Shown in pieces: positions 1 to 10,465 of a DNA stretch of 64,000 nucleotides (the first letter of the stretch is position 1; the number at the start of each line of letters is the position of its first letter). Under the pieces are notes generated by a model. It was not told the DNA's origin. It was given only the letters and a program-made list of their open reading frames with translations, and ran no database searches. The DNA comes from Grifola frondosa. Taxonomy: Eukaryota > Basidiomycota > Agaricomycetes > Polyporales > Grifolaceae. The position numbers and the translations under genes are program-made. Location of the stretch: assembly GCA_001683735.1 (NCBI GenBank), contig LUGG01000033.1, positions 372,001 through 436,000 of the forward strand, given 5' to 3'.

Positions 1-276
1 GAATTCTCGTTCTCCGCGATCGATTCCCGTTCCTTGGATGAGCAGGGAGCTTACGGAGAGGGAGAGCACGAGGCCATGCTGGATAATAACGAGGAAATAG
101 TGTCAGGCAGGACAACCGTTCATGAGCCATTTGAACTCGAAGTCTGTCCATCTAAGGTCGGGGTAGACTACTATGATTGTGACATTTCTTTGGTTCGTAT
201 GGTATTCTGTCTCATCATTACTTCGTATGTGCCGGCGTTTACTCTAGTATATGCGGGAATTAAAGTGCCTCTGACG

Positions 277-297
277 TTCTTTCTTTCTTTCTTTCTT
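277..297 (+). repeat. (TTCT)n microsatellite
   Basis: About five tandem TTCT units in the 5' flank of duplication unit A. The stretch containing it is absent from the matching part of unit B near 10,270, so it lies in a unit-A-specific segment of about 100 bp. Confidence 0.8.
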
Positions 298-502
298 AGA
301 GTATTCTGCCTTATCGTCGTCGTATGTAGTATTCAGTCATCATCACGCTCTTTTATCAAGGTTTGCATCGCATCTCCAACTCATTAATACAAGCAGCAGC
401 GCAGAAAAAGTGGTATAAGGAGAGGTGACAGGCTGCGTGATAGTATCTCCTTAGCACCTAAGGAAGACATTGAAGCGACAGCATACCTCTCTCGCCTCAA
501 AC

Positions 503-3500
503 CTAATGTTTATTTTCTTGACTTGCATGCTGGATGCCGCCATCGAGTTGCGTGCCTTTCGCCAACAAAGCCCAGATAACTTCGAGTACTTGTTCCATGC
601 GAAGCAAGCGATCATCCACCACGCCGAATTTCGTCTCCATTGCCGCGAACCTCGTCTCCAAAGTTTCCAGCTTCAAGTCGGTCGGGCTTTGCTTATCCTC
701 GTCAGCAACCGTCACTGCCACTTCCTCTTGGCATCTGACCAGGCCATGTGAAGCTTGGTGCTTTCCCACAGACACGCCGCCTTTCGCATCGCAAGTGTTG
801 CATATGAACGTATCATCTAGTTTGAAAGTATTCGGTCTTCGCATTCGGGATGCTTCGAGGATCAGCTCACCTTCACAGACGAAGCAATACCAACATGGCC
901 GAGCCACCCGCTCTCCACATACCACACATGCCAACCTCTTCTCGACGATTTTGCCGTACGGTTTGGGGCATTCTCTGACTCGGATGCCTCATCTGAAGGC
1001 GAGGCCACCGCAGTATCTGGAGTCGTCTGTTCTGCTGACAGGGTTTCCGATTCTTTCGTCCGTACGACTTGCTCAGATGACAACTCCACATCCCCTCATC
1101 CGTCCCAGCGTGCGCCGCCTCCATTTCGGCCGAATCCTCGAATGCCGCTTGGGCCTTCTTCAGCGCATCTCGCGCTGCACGGTAATTCTGACCGTACTCT
1201 CTCCAGTCAAGAATATTGGTCCGCAGTTTGAAAACATTGTGCGTAGTCAGGTGCGGCGATTCCAAGTCGTCCCTCTTGTCCTTGTGGATCTCCGCACTCA
1301 TGCACGTGCTTATCGCAAAAGTCAACAGACGTTTTGCCGTCACATTCGAGACAAACCACCCGCCCCCCGTGGATCGTTTCGCCGCAGTTCTCGCAGGAGA
1401 TGGTTCTACGAACCATACAGTGAGTTTTTCTTAACAAAAGAGTGTTGGACCGACTCACATGTGCACAGGGGTACTTCGCTGTTGATAGTCGTGCATCATA
1501 TTGTACCAGCGAGCATCTGCTCTCGTTAGTGACTGCACGATCTTCCTGAGCTCTTCGAGGCCATCGGCAGTAAGACCGGTGTCTGCTTGACGTATGAGGC
1601 AGTCAATATATTTCCGCCTGTTGTCTCGGCGCGGCTTCAGGTAAGTCCAGGAGAACATCCGTCGGCGAACTTGATTTTCCACCGCATTCAGCGCGTATTG
1701 CCATAATGCTCGCGTCCTATTCCTCTCGAATTCTATTGGTGGAGGACGGAAACACATCACTTCAGGTGGCACTCGTTTGAATATGAATATGAACGACAAG
1801 TCCTCCATATTATTGCCCCCAATTCCCGAGAACGTCGTCCCGCTCTCGTTGATAGTCCCGCGCCAATATCTGTTCGAGTATCGTGCAACGTACGCCTGCG
1901 TGAATGTATACGTCACCAGGCCCTCCGAATTAACGTTGGCGTCGCCGGTGATCGAATAGGCTGTCCCTCCGGCTGTACTACTAGTAGCCTCGAAATGTTG
2001 GCCATCAGAGGAGGCATGGAAATATATGGATAACATAGACCCGTATGGATAACGGTCGTTGGCCAGGAAGCCATTCCATTTTCCAAGTCTAACGTTCAAA
2101 TCAGTTCCGGAACCACATGCAATGAATGTGAACACTCGCATTGCTTTCAGTGGGTCTTCCGCTTGCCGATCACATCCGTCTCGATGTCTTCTGAACATTG
2201 TAAACGTCTTCACCATCCACGGGTAGTTAAGGAGTTTGCTGATGTCGATGTCCTGACGCTCCACTGAGTCATCATACTCGTACTGGGCCACTCGATTCCC
2301 GCAAGCGTTGCATGGTCCAACATTCGCTCGAGTCATGCCAATAATCGAACTGCAGGGGGCAACAGTCTATAAATTGCAGTGGGTGAGCCAGCGGGACTCA
2401 CCATCTCGCAAGCAAACACCTTGAACTGTTGCGCAGGGTCGAGTCTTTGTTGCTTGAACAGGGCTTATCAATGATAGCGCAATATGAGACATGGGCATGG
2501 GATAGTGTTCGCAATGATTAACGACTGACCTTCTAGGTCTGTATGACGGTCAGCTATGGCACGGAACACCCACTGTATCGTGTCCGCAGCATCCCACAGC
2601 TCATCCTTGTTGATGATTGTTGTTCGACACACTCGCATGATCTCGTAATGGCGACTGAGAAGCAGATACAGCAACGGGAATAGACACTGCAAAAGCAAAC
2701 AAATAATTAGCTACCGATGACAGGAATAAGCTGACATACACGGTTGGCGTACTTTCTCAATCCTGCCAGGGCCAGTGATGAGTTTCAGCGTGTCCGCAGC
2801 GTCAACATCGTAGCAGACCGTTTCCAATCCTTCCCTCAAGCGTTGCTCTTCGCTATCCACATAACTCTGGAACCGTGCGCGAGAGCATCTGTTGTTCCGG
2901 AACATTTCCGACATGACATTGTCAGTTCTGTGACGAGTTGCCACACATTGTCAAAGTATTTGTCGACATCGTTGCGGTTCGCAGGATGCAGTAGAGGCTT
3001 CAACGAGAACATCTTATTGAATAGTTCGTGGATCTTCTGCGCATAAGTTATCGTCGTCATCTGCCATCCTATACTCGTGGTCAGTCGTAATCTATAGTCG
3101 AAATAAGAACTGAATACCGATCGCCCAATATGCGAGCCAATGAAGCAAACTATCGATTCAGTTAGTAGGAGAATTGTGAAGTGCAGGTCGATGAAACTCG
3201 CCTCCAATCCTTAGGCCTAGAGGTCGTAAATTGGTTCACCTCCGCGACCGTGATGAATCCGGAGGCATCGTCATCGAAGGCTTCGATGATAGGCTGCAGC
3301 CGCGTGACATTGATATACTCGAGCGCCCACTCATCAGCCTCTGCAATATATAGGTGCTCGAGTTTGCGTTTCTTCTCGTCCATCTTTTCGCGGTAGTAGT
3401 CTCGGAGAGCGAGTACGAAATGTCGCGCTTTGACACTGCCACGCCAGCGCTACACATACCTGCGTGTCAGCGATAGAACATTCTACAAACGAACAAGAGA

Positions 3501-5088
3501 TATCACCATCTCTTTCCAGATATCATGAATATCCTAGAACATAAGAGTGTCTTCAGAATAATTCATAAACATCCGATGGAGCGGACTTACGGGATCAATG
3601 ATCTTGTCGTGCGGACCCGACGTGACAGACTCGATAACGCGATCGCCTTCGTGATGAATAACACGGCTCATCTCTTCCGCCAGCTCTCTTTGTTGCATCT
3701 TGAACTTCCTCTCGAACGCGTCGAAGTTCTTGCTGATCGCGGTAGCAGGGTCGTCAAACAGCTCCTTCTTTAGGATGTCCAAGTCGCTATCTACAGCCCG
3801 GGCAGTGTGATCGGCACCCTTGCGGTCTGTGTCTTTCGTGGAGCTCAATGTGGTCGACGATGTCAGCTTCACGGCTAGAAGTTCTTCGAGAGCTTCGTCA
3901 TTCTGGAGTACAGCCTTCGCACCGCCCTTCCGCTGGACCAGACGCGCGAGCTCTTGCTCCTGTGCCGACACCGTTTTCACGAAGAACTCCAGCATCAAAT
4001 CGATTCTGTGCACATCGTCAGCCTTGACCAAGAAGACAATTCGAAGCTTACTTGTCATCAAGCGTATTTAGCTTTTCATTGGCGTTGTCCACACCGACGC
4101 TGACGTGAATCGACATGGCGAAATGGAACGCATCGCATCGCTTCTCGAACAATGTGATGAATCCTTGCAGCGTGCTGTCCCACACGGATCCTTTCAGCAC
4201 TTTCACGAGCAGTTTCTTCTTCGAGTACGTGTCGCATGCGTTTGCGCAGTCCATGATATCGTCCGCCGTCTTCTTCACCAGCTCTTGCATCCGAGCCTTG
4301 ATCGTCACTCCATCCGGGCCAACACTATCTTCATCCTTGATCGTTCGTAATCTGTCCACTAAAATCAACGACAATCGACCTAAGTGACTAGGTCATTCGT
4401 ACTGGAGGAGTGCCGCCATCATGTCCCTCATCTCCAAGAAAAGCACATTGATCTTCTTGTCGTTACTCCGTCGCTTCACGTCCAGCTCGATCACCACCTT
4501 GAATGCACCAACTGCGACTGCAGAGCATTTTAGCATTTTCACAACACATGTGAAACCTGTCACTTACGACCAATGAACGGATGTATCTGGGCGACTTCAT
4601 CCAGCGCCTTGATGAGCCCCGGGAGGCTTTCCATCAACGTATTCAAACCATCCCGGATATTTTTCATGGCGTCACTCTCGAATGCTGTTTTTAAAGGTGA
4701 TGAGTAACTCTGGGCGGTCGTGACATCGGTTTGAGTAGCCGAGAGCATGTCGCCTATAAGATATGCTCTTGTAAGCGTTCTTCGTCTCGCAACGTGAAGA
4801 GGACATACCAGACATGTTTGCAAGTTTGGTGGCCTTTGAAGCATTGTACCTTTGAAACTCGTTAGTCGCACCATATAGCTTCGTGGAAGTCACTCCGAGT
4901 TTCTTAGATAGCTCAAGATCGTCATCAGTACCCGGAGTAGGTGAGCCTATAACTACATCGGGCAGAGTATTTGGATCGCCGTTACTATTAGGAGAGGGAA
5001 ACTGCGCCACAATCGATGGAGGGTTAGCACTGGCGACGGACGTGTCCTGCTCGGGGATGTTCTTGCGTTTTCCGAATAACGGGGCCAT
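503..5088 (-). pseudogene. ZZ/EF-hand multidomain gene, copy A (frameshifted)
   Basis: Multi-exon minus-strand gene starting MAPLFGKRK at 5088. Parts in order: a Ser/Pro-rich N-terminus; a helical domain (LPGLIKALDEVAQIHPFIG, then a VGAFKVVIEL-like segment); a second helical block with IHHEGDRVIESVTSGPHDK; one EF-hand loop (DDDASGFITVAE, 3240-3290); a helical region; a beta-rich domain (MRVFTFIACGSGTDLNVRLG); a first ZZ-like finger (CENCGETIHGG...CLEC...FC, ~1300-1400); a charged linker; a second ZZ-like finger (CVVCGERVARPCWYCFVC ... CNTCDAKGG); and a short C-terminal coiled coil. Compared with the other copies it has lost 1 nt near 2880, 2 nt near 1307 inside the first ZZ finger, and shows another shift near 1085. 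No biochemical function is known to me; Ca and Zn binding are inferred from the motifs. Some 1-nt shifts may be base-calling errors. Confidence 0.75.
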
Positions 5089-5863
5089 GTTGGAAGAGAT
5101 ATGCTGCGGAGCTATAGTTTGGACGACCTTTTTATGAAGATGAGCGCTCGGTCGGTACGCCCGCACAGCATCAAAATAGTACAATCATTCTATGCCGTTC
5201 TACCACTATCAATGCGAGGCAATCTATGTGCATCCAGACCTCAAGACCTCGACGCCTGGGCAGCCATGGTATATTAATGATTGGAGCGTTGCACTATGGC
5301 AACAATGTAGCATGTCTGATAGCTATCAGTGGATGATCAATCACTGTCCATCATTGACAACGTACGTATATGAACTAGGACATAGAAAGGTTGTCAGAAG
5401 AGTCTGGCGCACGGTGAACTGCAGTGCGCAGTGATGGACGCGGTGTGCGGCAAGAAGATTGAATGGGCATCATCATATGATCATGTCTATCATGGATGTG
5501 CGGATGTACAGGAACTTCGGCGCGAATCCAGGCGAATCCTCATGGCGAGGCAGTGCGATGGCGGTGGTAGTAGAGTGTAGATCTATGCGCCGTAATGTCG
5601 GCAATGTCCATGTGCGCCCTTTCCAAATATTCTCATTTTTAACTTGATTTCTTTATTGTGCGTATGTGCATGCCGGAGCAGTCGTGTGCTGGAAGCTCGA
5701 AGTATAACCGCATGCTCCCGTTCTCAAACATTAATGCTTCTATCGTTCACTCTCCAGATAACGCATTTTGACAAACTCGAGAACATTGACGACTGTGTCG
5801 CACGCATCGGATAAGCTCCTTCCGTTACGTCTGTCGCTCAAGTCTAGTCATCGAGCGAAGTAT
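5089..5863. other. Intergenic, shared by both duplication units
   Basis: Upstream region of the ZZ/EF-hand gene, leading on the other strand into the asparaginase relic. It is well conserved with 15,056-15,804. I see no convincing gene; short open frames here are not conserved between the two units. Confidence 0.5.
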
Positions 5864-7114
5864 ACGAGGCTTGTCATCCATGGCGGATCCAGCACAATGG
5901 ATCGCTCTCGCTCGACACCGTGGCTCAGTACAAGGCAGCACTGAGCCGTGCACTTCTCACAGGGCATACTGTTCTCAATGCTGGTGGAGAGGCGATGGAT
6001 GCAGCTGTAGCTGCCGTTTCAGTCAGTGATGGTATGTTTATGTGTACTGCTCCATCTTTCAATCTAGTATAGCCCTGTGATCAGAGCTCGCTCTCCAATG
6101 CTGGGAAAGGTGTCGTGTTCAATGTCGCAGACAAAGTACGCCTTCTTTTGCAGCTCATCTGAATATCAGCTAACATTTTACAGAACGAACTCGAGGAATC
6201 TATCATGCTGTGCCCCACGCCCTCCACGTACCTCGCTATCCCTGCCACCCGACACGGCGTCGGCCTTACGCTCCCCACGCACACGCGTAACCCCTGCAAG
6301 TTCGCCCGTGAGCTCTACCTCGTGCCCCACGCGGTCCCGTACATGATACTCTCCGGAAACGCCGCAAAGGCGCTTGGCGTATCCCTCGGTGTTGCACTCG
6401 TCTACGAGAGCTACGTCTATCATACAGAAGCAGGCTGGAGGGAGTGGGCTTGGACTCCCAGAAGGGCCAATACCGTACCCCGGCGGTGACGCGGAGTCGA
6501 ATTTAGATGTTATTGCACCAGGCATGCCGTTGTAAAACCTACCGAAGGGGACGGTGAGTGCAGTCGCGAGCGCGGGTGTATTGCAGCAATGACGTCGATT
6601 GGAGGACGAACAAACAAACTGGTTGATCGCGGTGGGGACATACCTAGCATGGGCTCTGGGTTCTGGGCAGAGAAATGGCTGGTGCATGGGTGGCGGCGTC
6701 GGACATGGCGGAGAGTACGTGGATGACTGAGGTCGTCATGGGCATGAGCAGAACTGGTGATGACGATGTACGTGAATTGTACTCATAGGGTGAAGGTACT
6801 AACATGCATTGGCAGTGTTTTATACGGCTCGCGACTCAACCATCGGACGGCGCATGAAGTGCTTAGGCGAGACTCTGGCTGAGGCAGCAAGTCAGTGCGT
6901 CGAGGAGTTACGTTAGGACAGGGGAATGGGAGGCGTTGTGTGCCTCGATAACCATGGCCACGGTGAATCTTTGTTGCATTTCAATTAGTGTACCATCCAC
7001 TAAACTCACGTACCAGTCACGAAGCCCGTGAATTGTCCGGGAATGTATAGAGGTGTGATTCGGCAGGACGGCATACCCAAGATGGCCATTTTTCACGACG
7101 ACCAGCTGGGCTAG
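5864..7114 (+). pseudogene. Isoaspartyl peptidase/L-asparaginase relic, copy A
   Basis: Relic of a plant-type (Ntn-hydrolase) asparaginase/isoaspartyl dipeptidase. Family motifs in order are VIHGGSSTM, QYKAALSRALLTGHTVLNAG, GGEAMDAAVAAVSV, NAGKGVVFN, ELEESIM, ARELYLVPHA, GTVSAV (the autocleavage Thr region of active enzymes), MTSIGGRTNKL, PSMGSGFWAE and, near 7040-7114, NCPGMYRGVIRQDGIPK. Disruptions: a shift between STMDRSRSTP and VAQYKAAL, an in-frame stop just before NLPKGTV, and a shift between GTVSAVASAG and CIAAMTS. Introns seem retained, so it decayed in place rather than being a retrocopy. It lies between the ZZ gene and the F-box gene. Confidence 0.85.
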
Positions 7115-7827
7115 CTTCATGGGTGCTGGCGATATACTCTATTGGATGACTGTGCTATCATCCCGTTCACAGTCGCCGCTATGTAGTGGCGAATTCTTGC
7201 ACTGCTAGATGAGGATCCATTCAATCTATGACCGCCTATCAACTACTTACCCAAACCCGCTGTTATGCTCGCAACGTTCTCGCAACCATACCCAACACAA
7301 GGTAAGATATTCACCGGCAACCTTCGTTCTCCCGTAGTCTTCTCCTTTCGCTACGCATCTCAGCGCAACCTTCTGCTTTGATAGCCTCCGACATACTACT
7401 CTATTGCATAAGATGTCCTCTTGTGATATGAACACACATGGTTTTGTCGTTGGCGTCGAGATATGAGTAAATGTCTATGGGCTTGCATTCTACACAAAAA
7501 TAAAGTCGACATCTTCAAAGAGGCTTGGAGTCGAAATACAGGAAACCGTGGCCGAGGTATGACAACGGAGCATCAGATGTGTAAGAAAACTGTATATAGA
7601 AGTCCATAGGACGCGGGAAGTTGATCAGGGAGAAACGATGGACGCATGGAAGAAGTGAAAGCGCTCTCGCCTAAAGCTGTGGCAAAATTGAATAAACAGG
7701 CAATGCCATGAAGAGTAGAATACGTTGGGGGAAAACATAGCATGGAAGGTACTGCGGTCTTGAAGGTCCAGTGGTACACAGTGGTCAGCTTGAAATTTGA
7801 CCATCTCTACGGATTCCAAAAGTCAGA
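7115..7827. other. Intergenic, no gene seen
   Basis: Noncoding spacer between the asparaginase relic and the F-box gene, recognisably duplicated at 16,440-17,273. No tRNA, promoter or conserved frame could be supported. Confidence 0.4.
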
Positions 7828-9330
7828 TTACGTAGTGCAGGACAGAGTTGATACGCACAGGACCCACGGAGGGTACTTCGCCGACCATCCACTTTTGCAT
7901 ACATCCGGGTAGGCCATGGTCGGCACCTCCTCGAAGAACTTGTATTCGACAGATTCGAAAAGCGCCTCCACGTCTCCCGTTACCCTGTGCCCAGCATCGC
8001 GCTGTAGGACGTGGGACTCGATCACAAGTTTAATGGCTGGACAGTCCTTTCTAGCCAATATAAACTGTTCCTTGATTTTTTGTTCGACAGACAGATCGAG
8101 ATTCTCGCGCGAAGACGTCTGGATGAGGCGAATTGTCGATAACTCGCGAGCACGGGGGAGTTCTAGAGGCGTCGACAGGAAATACAAGACAGATTCCAAA
8201 GTGTAGTCGCAGCCAACCAATGTTTCCAGATGTATCCAGTCCCTCGCCACGGTTGTGGTGAACACGTTACGGCTACACGAACGTATCCAGAGTTCTCGAA
8301 TATATTGCTCTGCTTCCTGGACCAATCGACGCCTGTCGGATGGTGACGAGTTATAAGAGATGCATCGCATCGCAGAGGATGAGTTCACTGCGGATACTAT
8401 GACCTCGGAATTCGTCATGCGTGCAACCTCAATACTCGTCGGAACGAGAGTAAGATCTACGAATAAAGATGATTCGCCTCTACCGAAATGGCAACCGAAA
8501 ACCTGCACGGCGACGGAGGGACCGATTTCTAGACGTCTGATCAACGCAGAGATGTTCCGGCTATCCACAGCTTCAAATGTGATCCTAACAAGGTTCTTCA
8601 GCCGAATCATATTACTCGTTTTGGAAGATCCCAGAAGTTCTTGGTCCGTTATAACAAGGTCTTCCAAATTAGGAGTCCTCGATAAGAGCAATAGTATGGC
8701 GTCAACACCAGGATTAGCATCCGAACTCGGAATGTCTGACAGACGCAAATGCGTAAGAGAGAGGATGCTCTCTGACGGTACCCATAGGCAGGATCGGATG
8801 GATGCGTATTCGAGTAGTGGGGTGTGTCCGTGGAAGAGGAAAGTACCAGGAGATTCGACAGACATGCTTAGATATCCACAGTGAATCTTGAGGACTCTCA
8901 ATCGTGGGATAGGGAAGGCAAGATGGTAACACAGAGGTGTATCTTCAATATAGAACCAATGCAGCCCGCGTATACGAGATCCACATGATCTGAGGAAGTC
9001 GTAGATTAAGTGATCAGCCTTCGGATCCTTCGTAATAGCAAGAAACAGATCCATGCTACCGGAGCGCTCGAGGAAGGCAGCAGGATCAAGGTCGCTGATG
9101 CTGCACCAAAGCGAGGGTGTAGACAAAGCGACCTCTCGCCATCGATGACAGACGTGTGTGAGAGGGATGATATCGACGGTATCCACATACGACGACGCCC
9201 ACATAGGATCGTCGTCGTCGCCGTCGTCTAGAATTCCGGAGCAATTGGGAACATATTGGAATATTGTGGAGAGAATCTCTGGCGGAAGGCTGATAGAGCG
9301 CTGACAAGAGTTGCGCACGCGTCTGACCAT
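7828..9330 (-). CDS. F-box protein, copy A
   Basis: One long frame of 500 residues. The F-box lies at residues ~10-65: SLPPEILSTIFQYVP, then IPLTHVCHRWREVALSTPSLW, the usual LPPEIL...VCRxWRxVALxxPxLW pattern of Agaricomycete F-box proteins. The rest has LRR-like spacing (LRLSDIP, LLLLSRTPNLEDLVI, IRLKNLVRITFEA). Likely an SCF substrate adaptor binding Skp1 through the F-box; the substrate is unknown. The start MVRRVRNSC is the first ATG, but homology to copy B continues upstream (DLERIIASTLA) and a short exon-like stretch (MQGAGVMLEDISLRELASVLL) lies near 9500-9605, so the true N-terminus may be longer and spliced. No internal disruption. Confidence 0.8.
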   Translation of the reverse strand: MVRRVRNSCQRSISLPPEILSTIFQYVPNCSGILDDGDDDDPMWASSYVDTVDIIPLTHVCHRWREVALSTPSLWCSISDLDPAAFLERSGSMDLFLAITKDPKADHLIYDFLRSCGSRIRGLHWFYIEDTPLCYHLAFPIPRLRVLKIHCGYLSMSVESPGTFLFHGHTPLLEYASIRSCLWVPSESILSLTHLRLSDIPSSDANPGVDAILLLLSRTPNLEDLVITDQELLGSSKTSNMIRLKNLVRITFEAVDSRNISALIRRLEIGPSVAVQVFGCHFGRGESSLFVDLTLVPTSIEVARMTNSEVIVSAVNSSSAMRCISYNSSPSDRRRLVQEAEQYIRELWIRSCSRNVFTTTVARDWIHLETLVGCDYTLESVLYFLSTPLELPRARELSTIRLIQTSSRENLDLSVEQKIKEQFILARKDCPAIKLVIESHVLQRDAGHRVTGDVEALFESVEYKFFEEVPTMAYPDVCKSGWSAKYPPWVLCVSTLSCTT

Positions 9331-9805
9331 GGCAAGAGTGGAGGCGATGATACGTTCAAGATCGCATATCTTGCATGAGAAGATGTTCAGAAATGTTCAG
9401 AAATGGAGGACAAGCGACGACAAACCGAGTCGAAACTATTGATGTGAGTATAGATCAATTTACACAACCAGCATAAGCAACAAGCTAATAAACGTACCTC
9501 ATCATTGGCGCATTGATGCTAGCTGCCTCCTGTGCTTTACATAGAAGAACACTGGCAAGCTCCCTCAAAGAGATGTCCTCCAACATCACGCCTGCTCCCT
9601 GCATTTTCGTGCGTTGTTCGAAGTCGTCAGAAGTCACAGATATTGTTAACGAGATCTATGACTGACTGTAGTGTGCTGATTGCCACAATGTTGTGAATAG
9701 TTATTTACCTTAAGCACGATTTAACTCGAAGTGTTTGATGGTTTGATGGTCAGTAGTGAACTTTGCAGCAACCAGCGCTTACGTGGAGAAGATCTTTATT
9801 GACTT
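9331..9805. other. F-box upstream region and end of duplication unit A
   Basis: Contains the likely 5' exon of F-box copy A (about 9500-9605, minus strand, ending with an AG/GTACGT donor) and then nongenic DNA to the peroxin fragment. It aligns with 18,786-19,250 of unit B. Confidence 0.45.
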
Positions 9806-10130
9806 GCCATTTTAAGCGACCACGCAACGCTCTTTGCCGCGTCACTCGTCCTCCTCCCAACGCCGGTGCGCGGTGCGCTTTATTCGGGCGGGCCCACGCC
9901 CGCGCCCATTCTGCCGCTCTTCGCGGGAGCGTCCGTGGCATGTACGCAGTGATGGGCACGGGGAGGTCGAACACGGTCGGAGGCGCGACGCGCTGCTGGG
10001 CGGCGATCCAGCGCTGGTTCTCGTACACGGCGAAGAAGAAGCGCAGGGAGGTGGTCGGCGGGCTGAGCGCGGTGGCAGAGAGAGCCTGTGTGGAGAGGGC
10101 GCGGGGGGAAGATGGGAGGTTGGACGAGCG
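9806..10130 (-). pseudogene. Peroxin (dysferlin-domain) gene fragment at duplication junction
   Basis: Minus-strand fragment homologous to the peroxin gene at 25.3-26.8 kb. It encodes SLRFFFAVYENQRW joined directly to IAAQQRVAPPTVFDLP, whereas the longer gene has an extra ~20 residues (the WWMGLDW...LLPGERPSW part of the DysF-N module) between them. Downstream ...AWARPNKAHR matches the larger copy, then similarity ends. No start, membrane region or C-terminal DysF motif is present, so it is a non-functional fragment. It sits exactly between the two duplication units. Confidence 0.75.
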
Positions 10131-10465
10131 AGGAGTGGATGGAGAGAGGGAGCACGAGGACATGTAGGATGGAAATAGTGTCAGGCCGGACGCGCATTGG
10201 TGGGTCATTTGAAGTCGAAGGCGGTCCATCTGGGGTGGAGGCCACTAGGACTGCGACGTTTCTTCGGATCAGATGTACCAAACTATCAACAATGTTTCTT
10301 ATCATGGTTTGCATTGCATCAGAACGTCTCCAGCTCAATAGTACGAGAACAAGCGCAAAAAAAGGTGGTATAGGTAGCGGTGATAGGCTGCGTGATAATA
10401 TCTACTTCGCACCTAAAGAAAACATTAAAGCGACAACATACCTCGCCTCAAGCCTAATGCTTTTC

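Larger units (their letters stand above)
35..9835. repeat. Segmental duplication unit A
   Basis: First unit of a tandem duplication. The order ZZ/EF-hand gene (-), asparaginase relic (+), F-box gene (-) is repeated in the same orientation in unit B with an offset of about 9.96 kb over the first half. Matching landmarks are ATG 5088 with 15055, stop 503 with 10466, and the GTATACGAGGCTTGTCATCC stretch near 5861 with 15801. Unit A keeps about 680 bp of the asparaginase relic that unit B lacks, so the offset falls to about 9.5 kb in the F-box half. The left edge is placed where similarity to 10,122 starts and the right edge where similarity to 19,270 fades; both are approximate. Confidence 0.85.

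Noticed and set aside
1..6. Window starts at a GAATTC site
   Set aside because: May be chance or a cloning edge; nothing else supports a vector or artefact.
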